A stretch of 13,741 bases of DNA from Bdellovibrio sp. (GTDB taxonomy: Bacteria > Bdellovibrionota > UBA1018), in assembly GCA_016213345.1 (NCBI GenBank), contig JACRAO010000025.1, positions 1 to 13,741 of the forward strand. The letters are read 5' to 3'. This document shows positions 13,050 to 13,741 of this stretch, in pieces. The translations under genes and the position numbers were made by a program. Position 1 is the stretch's first letter. Every line of letters begins with the position of its first letter. Below the pieces are notes generated by a model, which was not told the DNA's origin, did not search any database, and saw nothing but the letters and a program-made list of their open reading frames with translations.

Positions 13050-13741
13050 TTAAACCTCAGCGTGTGTAGCTCGCATGAGCTCGTCAATAGTTGTAATTCC
13101 CTTGACTACTTTTATCACACCATCTTCTCTAAGTGTTGTCATACCGGCTTCGATAGCTGCTTTTTTTACTGTGCCGGCATCTGAGTTTCTAACTATCAAG
13201 GATCTGACTTTGTCGTCTACAATTAATAACTCATGAATAACTGTTCTTCCTGAGTATCCACTTTGAGAACAAGTTGAACAACCCACAGCTTTGACAAACT
13301 GTGCATCTTCTGGAAATTTTTCGAATCCTAACTCATGTAATTCAAATTCACTTGGCGTATATGGTTGCTTGCATTTTGCGCAAGCTTTTCTTATTAGTCG
13401 TTGTGCTACAACCCCAATAATAGAACTTGCCACTAAAAATGGTTCAACACCCATATCAATAAGCCTAGTTGCCGAACTGGATGAGTCATTTGTGTGTAGC
13501 GTTGATAAAACCAAATGTCCAGTTAGTGAAGCATTAATTGCAATTTCTGCGGTTTCTTTATCTCTAATTTCACCAACCATAATTACATCAGGATTTTGTC
13601 TCAAAAATGCTCTAAGCGCCCGAGCAAAAGTTAACTCTATTTTGGTGTTTACCTGAACTTGGCTAATTCCGTTAATTTGATATTCGATAGGATCTTCGAC
13701 GGTAAGAATATTTCTTTCCGGGCTATTGAGTTTTACCAAAC
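13050..13741 (-). CDS. gspE: Type II secretion ATPase GspE, C-terminal part (runs off the window)
   Basis: GspE is the cytoplasmic hexameric ATPase that powers pseudopilus assembly. About 230 C-terminal residues are in the window; the N-terminal GspL-binding domain and the Walker A motif lie beyond 13741. Visible motifs are the Asp box NILTVEDPIEY, LRQNPDVIMVGEIRDKETAEIA (Walker B and the arginine-bearing region), the His box HLVLSTLHTNDSSSSATRLIDMG, and the zinc-binding tetracysteine CAKC...CSTC. This last element is typical of GspE and PilB and is absent from PilT. The C-terminal end (TTLREDGVIKVVKGITTIDELMRAT) is the normal family end. The tetracysteine, the following gspF and the gsp gene order support GspE over PilB. 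No real start is in the window. Confidence 0.94.
   Translation of the reverse strand, partial: LVKLNSPERNILTVEDPIEYQINGISQVQVNTKIELTFARALRAFLRQNPDVIMVGEIRDKETAEIAINASLTGHLVLSTLHTNDSSSSATRLIDMGVEPFLVASSIIGVVAQRLIRKACAKCKQPYTPSEFELHELGFEKFPEDAQFVKAVGCSTCSQSGYSGRTVIHELLIVDDKVRSLIVRNSDAGTVKKAAIEAGMTTLREDGVIKVVKGITTIDELMRATHAEV

Noticed and set aside
13046..13087. GspF start at 13087
   Set aside because: It would add 14 residues within gspE. The ATG at 13045 matches the family N-terminus and has a GAGG Shine-Dalgarno.

Overview
The window is AT-rich and gene-dense. It holds two convergent blocks: a short rightward pair (speA, rluA-type; 112-2773) and a long leftward type II secretion (T2SS) operon (13741 down to 4696) with extra ATP-grasp genes at its downstream end (4692 down to 2765). 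A gsp order of E-F-G-H-I-J-K-L-M-N, a separate gspN, and a GspL that still looks like PilM joined to PilN all fit the former Deltaproteobacteria. The low GC and biosynthetic speA would suit a Halobacteriovorax/Bdellovibrionota-like organism. That placement is inference from gene order and composition, not from any marker gene.

Right to centre (minus strand): the C-terminal part of the GspE ATPase enters at the right edge. It is followed by the inner-membrane platform GspF, major pseudopilin GspG, minor pseudopilins GspH, GspI, GspJ and GspK, and inner-membrane assembly proteins GspL, GspM and GspN. Most junctions overlap by 1-14 nt or are 4-34 nt apart, so this reads as one transcript whose promoter lies beyond 13741. 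Two junctions are looser: gspG-gspH (48 nt, carrying a degenerate heptanucleotide tandem array) and gspI-gspJ (133 nt, with a GC-rich core). gspC and gspD are not in the window.

Downstream end of the operon: immediately after gspN is a divergent glutathione-synthetase-like (GshB) ATP-grasp gene. Its homology continues upstream of the first TTG, and no ATG, GTG or TTG lies in the extension; the best start is an ACG placed 7 nt after a GGGAG Shine-Dalgarno, giving 318 aa. Next come a small two-helix membrane ORF resembling the end of a VanZ-type protein and, after an in-frame TAA, the C-terminal half of a second ATP-grasp ligase with no N-terminal half. This segment looks like a decaying or rearranged accessory region.

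Left (plus strand): speA (arginine decarboxylase, making agmatine for polyamines) overlaps an RluA-family pseudouridine synthase gene by 20 nt. The latter ends tail-to-tail with the ATP-grasp remnant, overlapping it by 9 nt.

No tRNA, rRNA, CRISPR array, insertion sequence or prophage was seen. No stretch longer than 300 bases lacks an ORF; the least certain one is 3443-3735.
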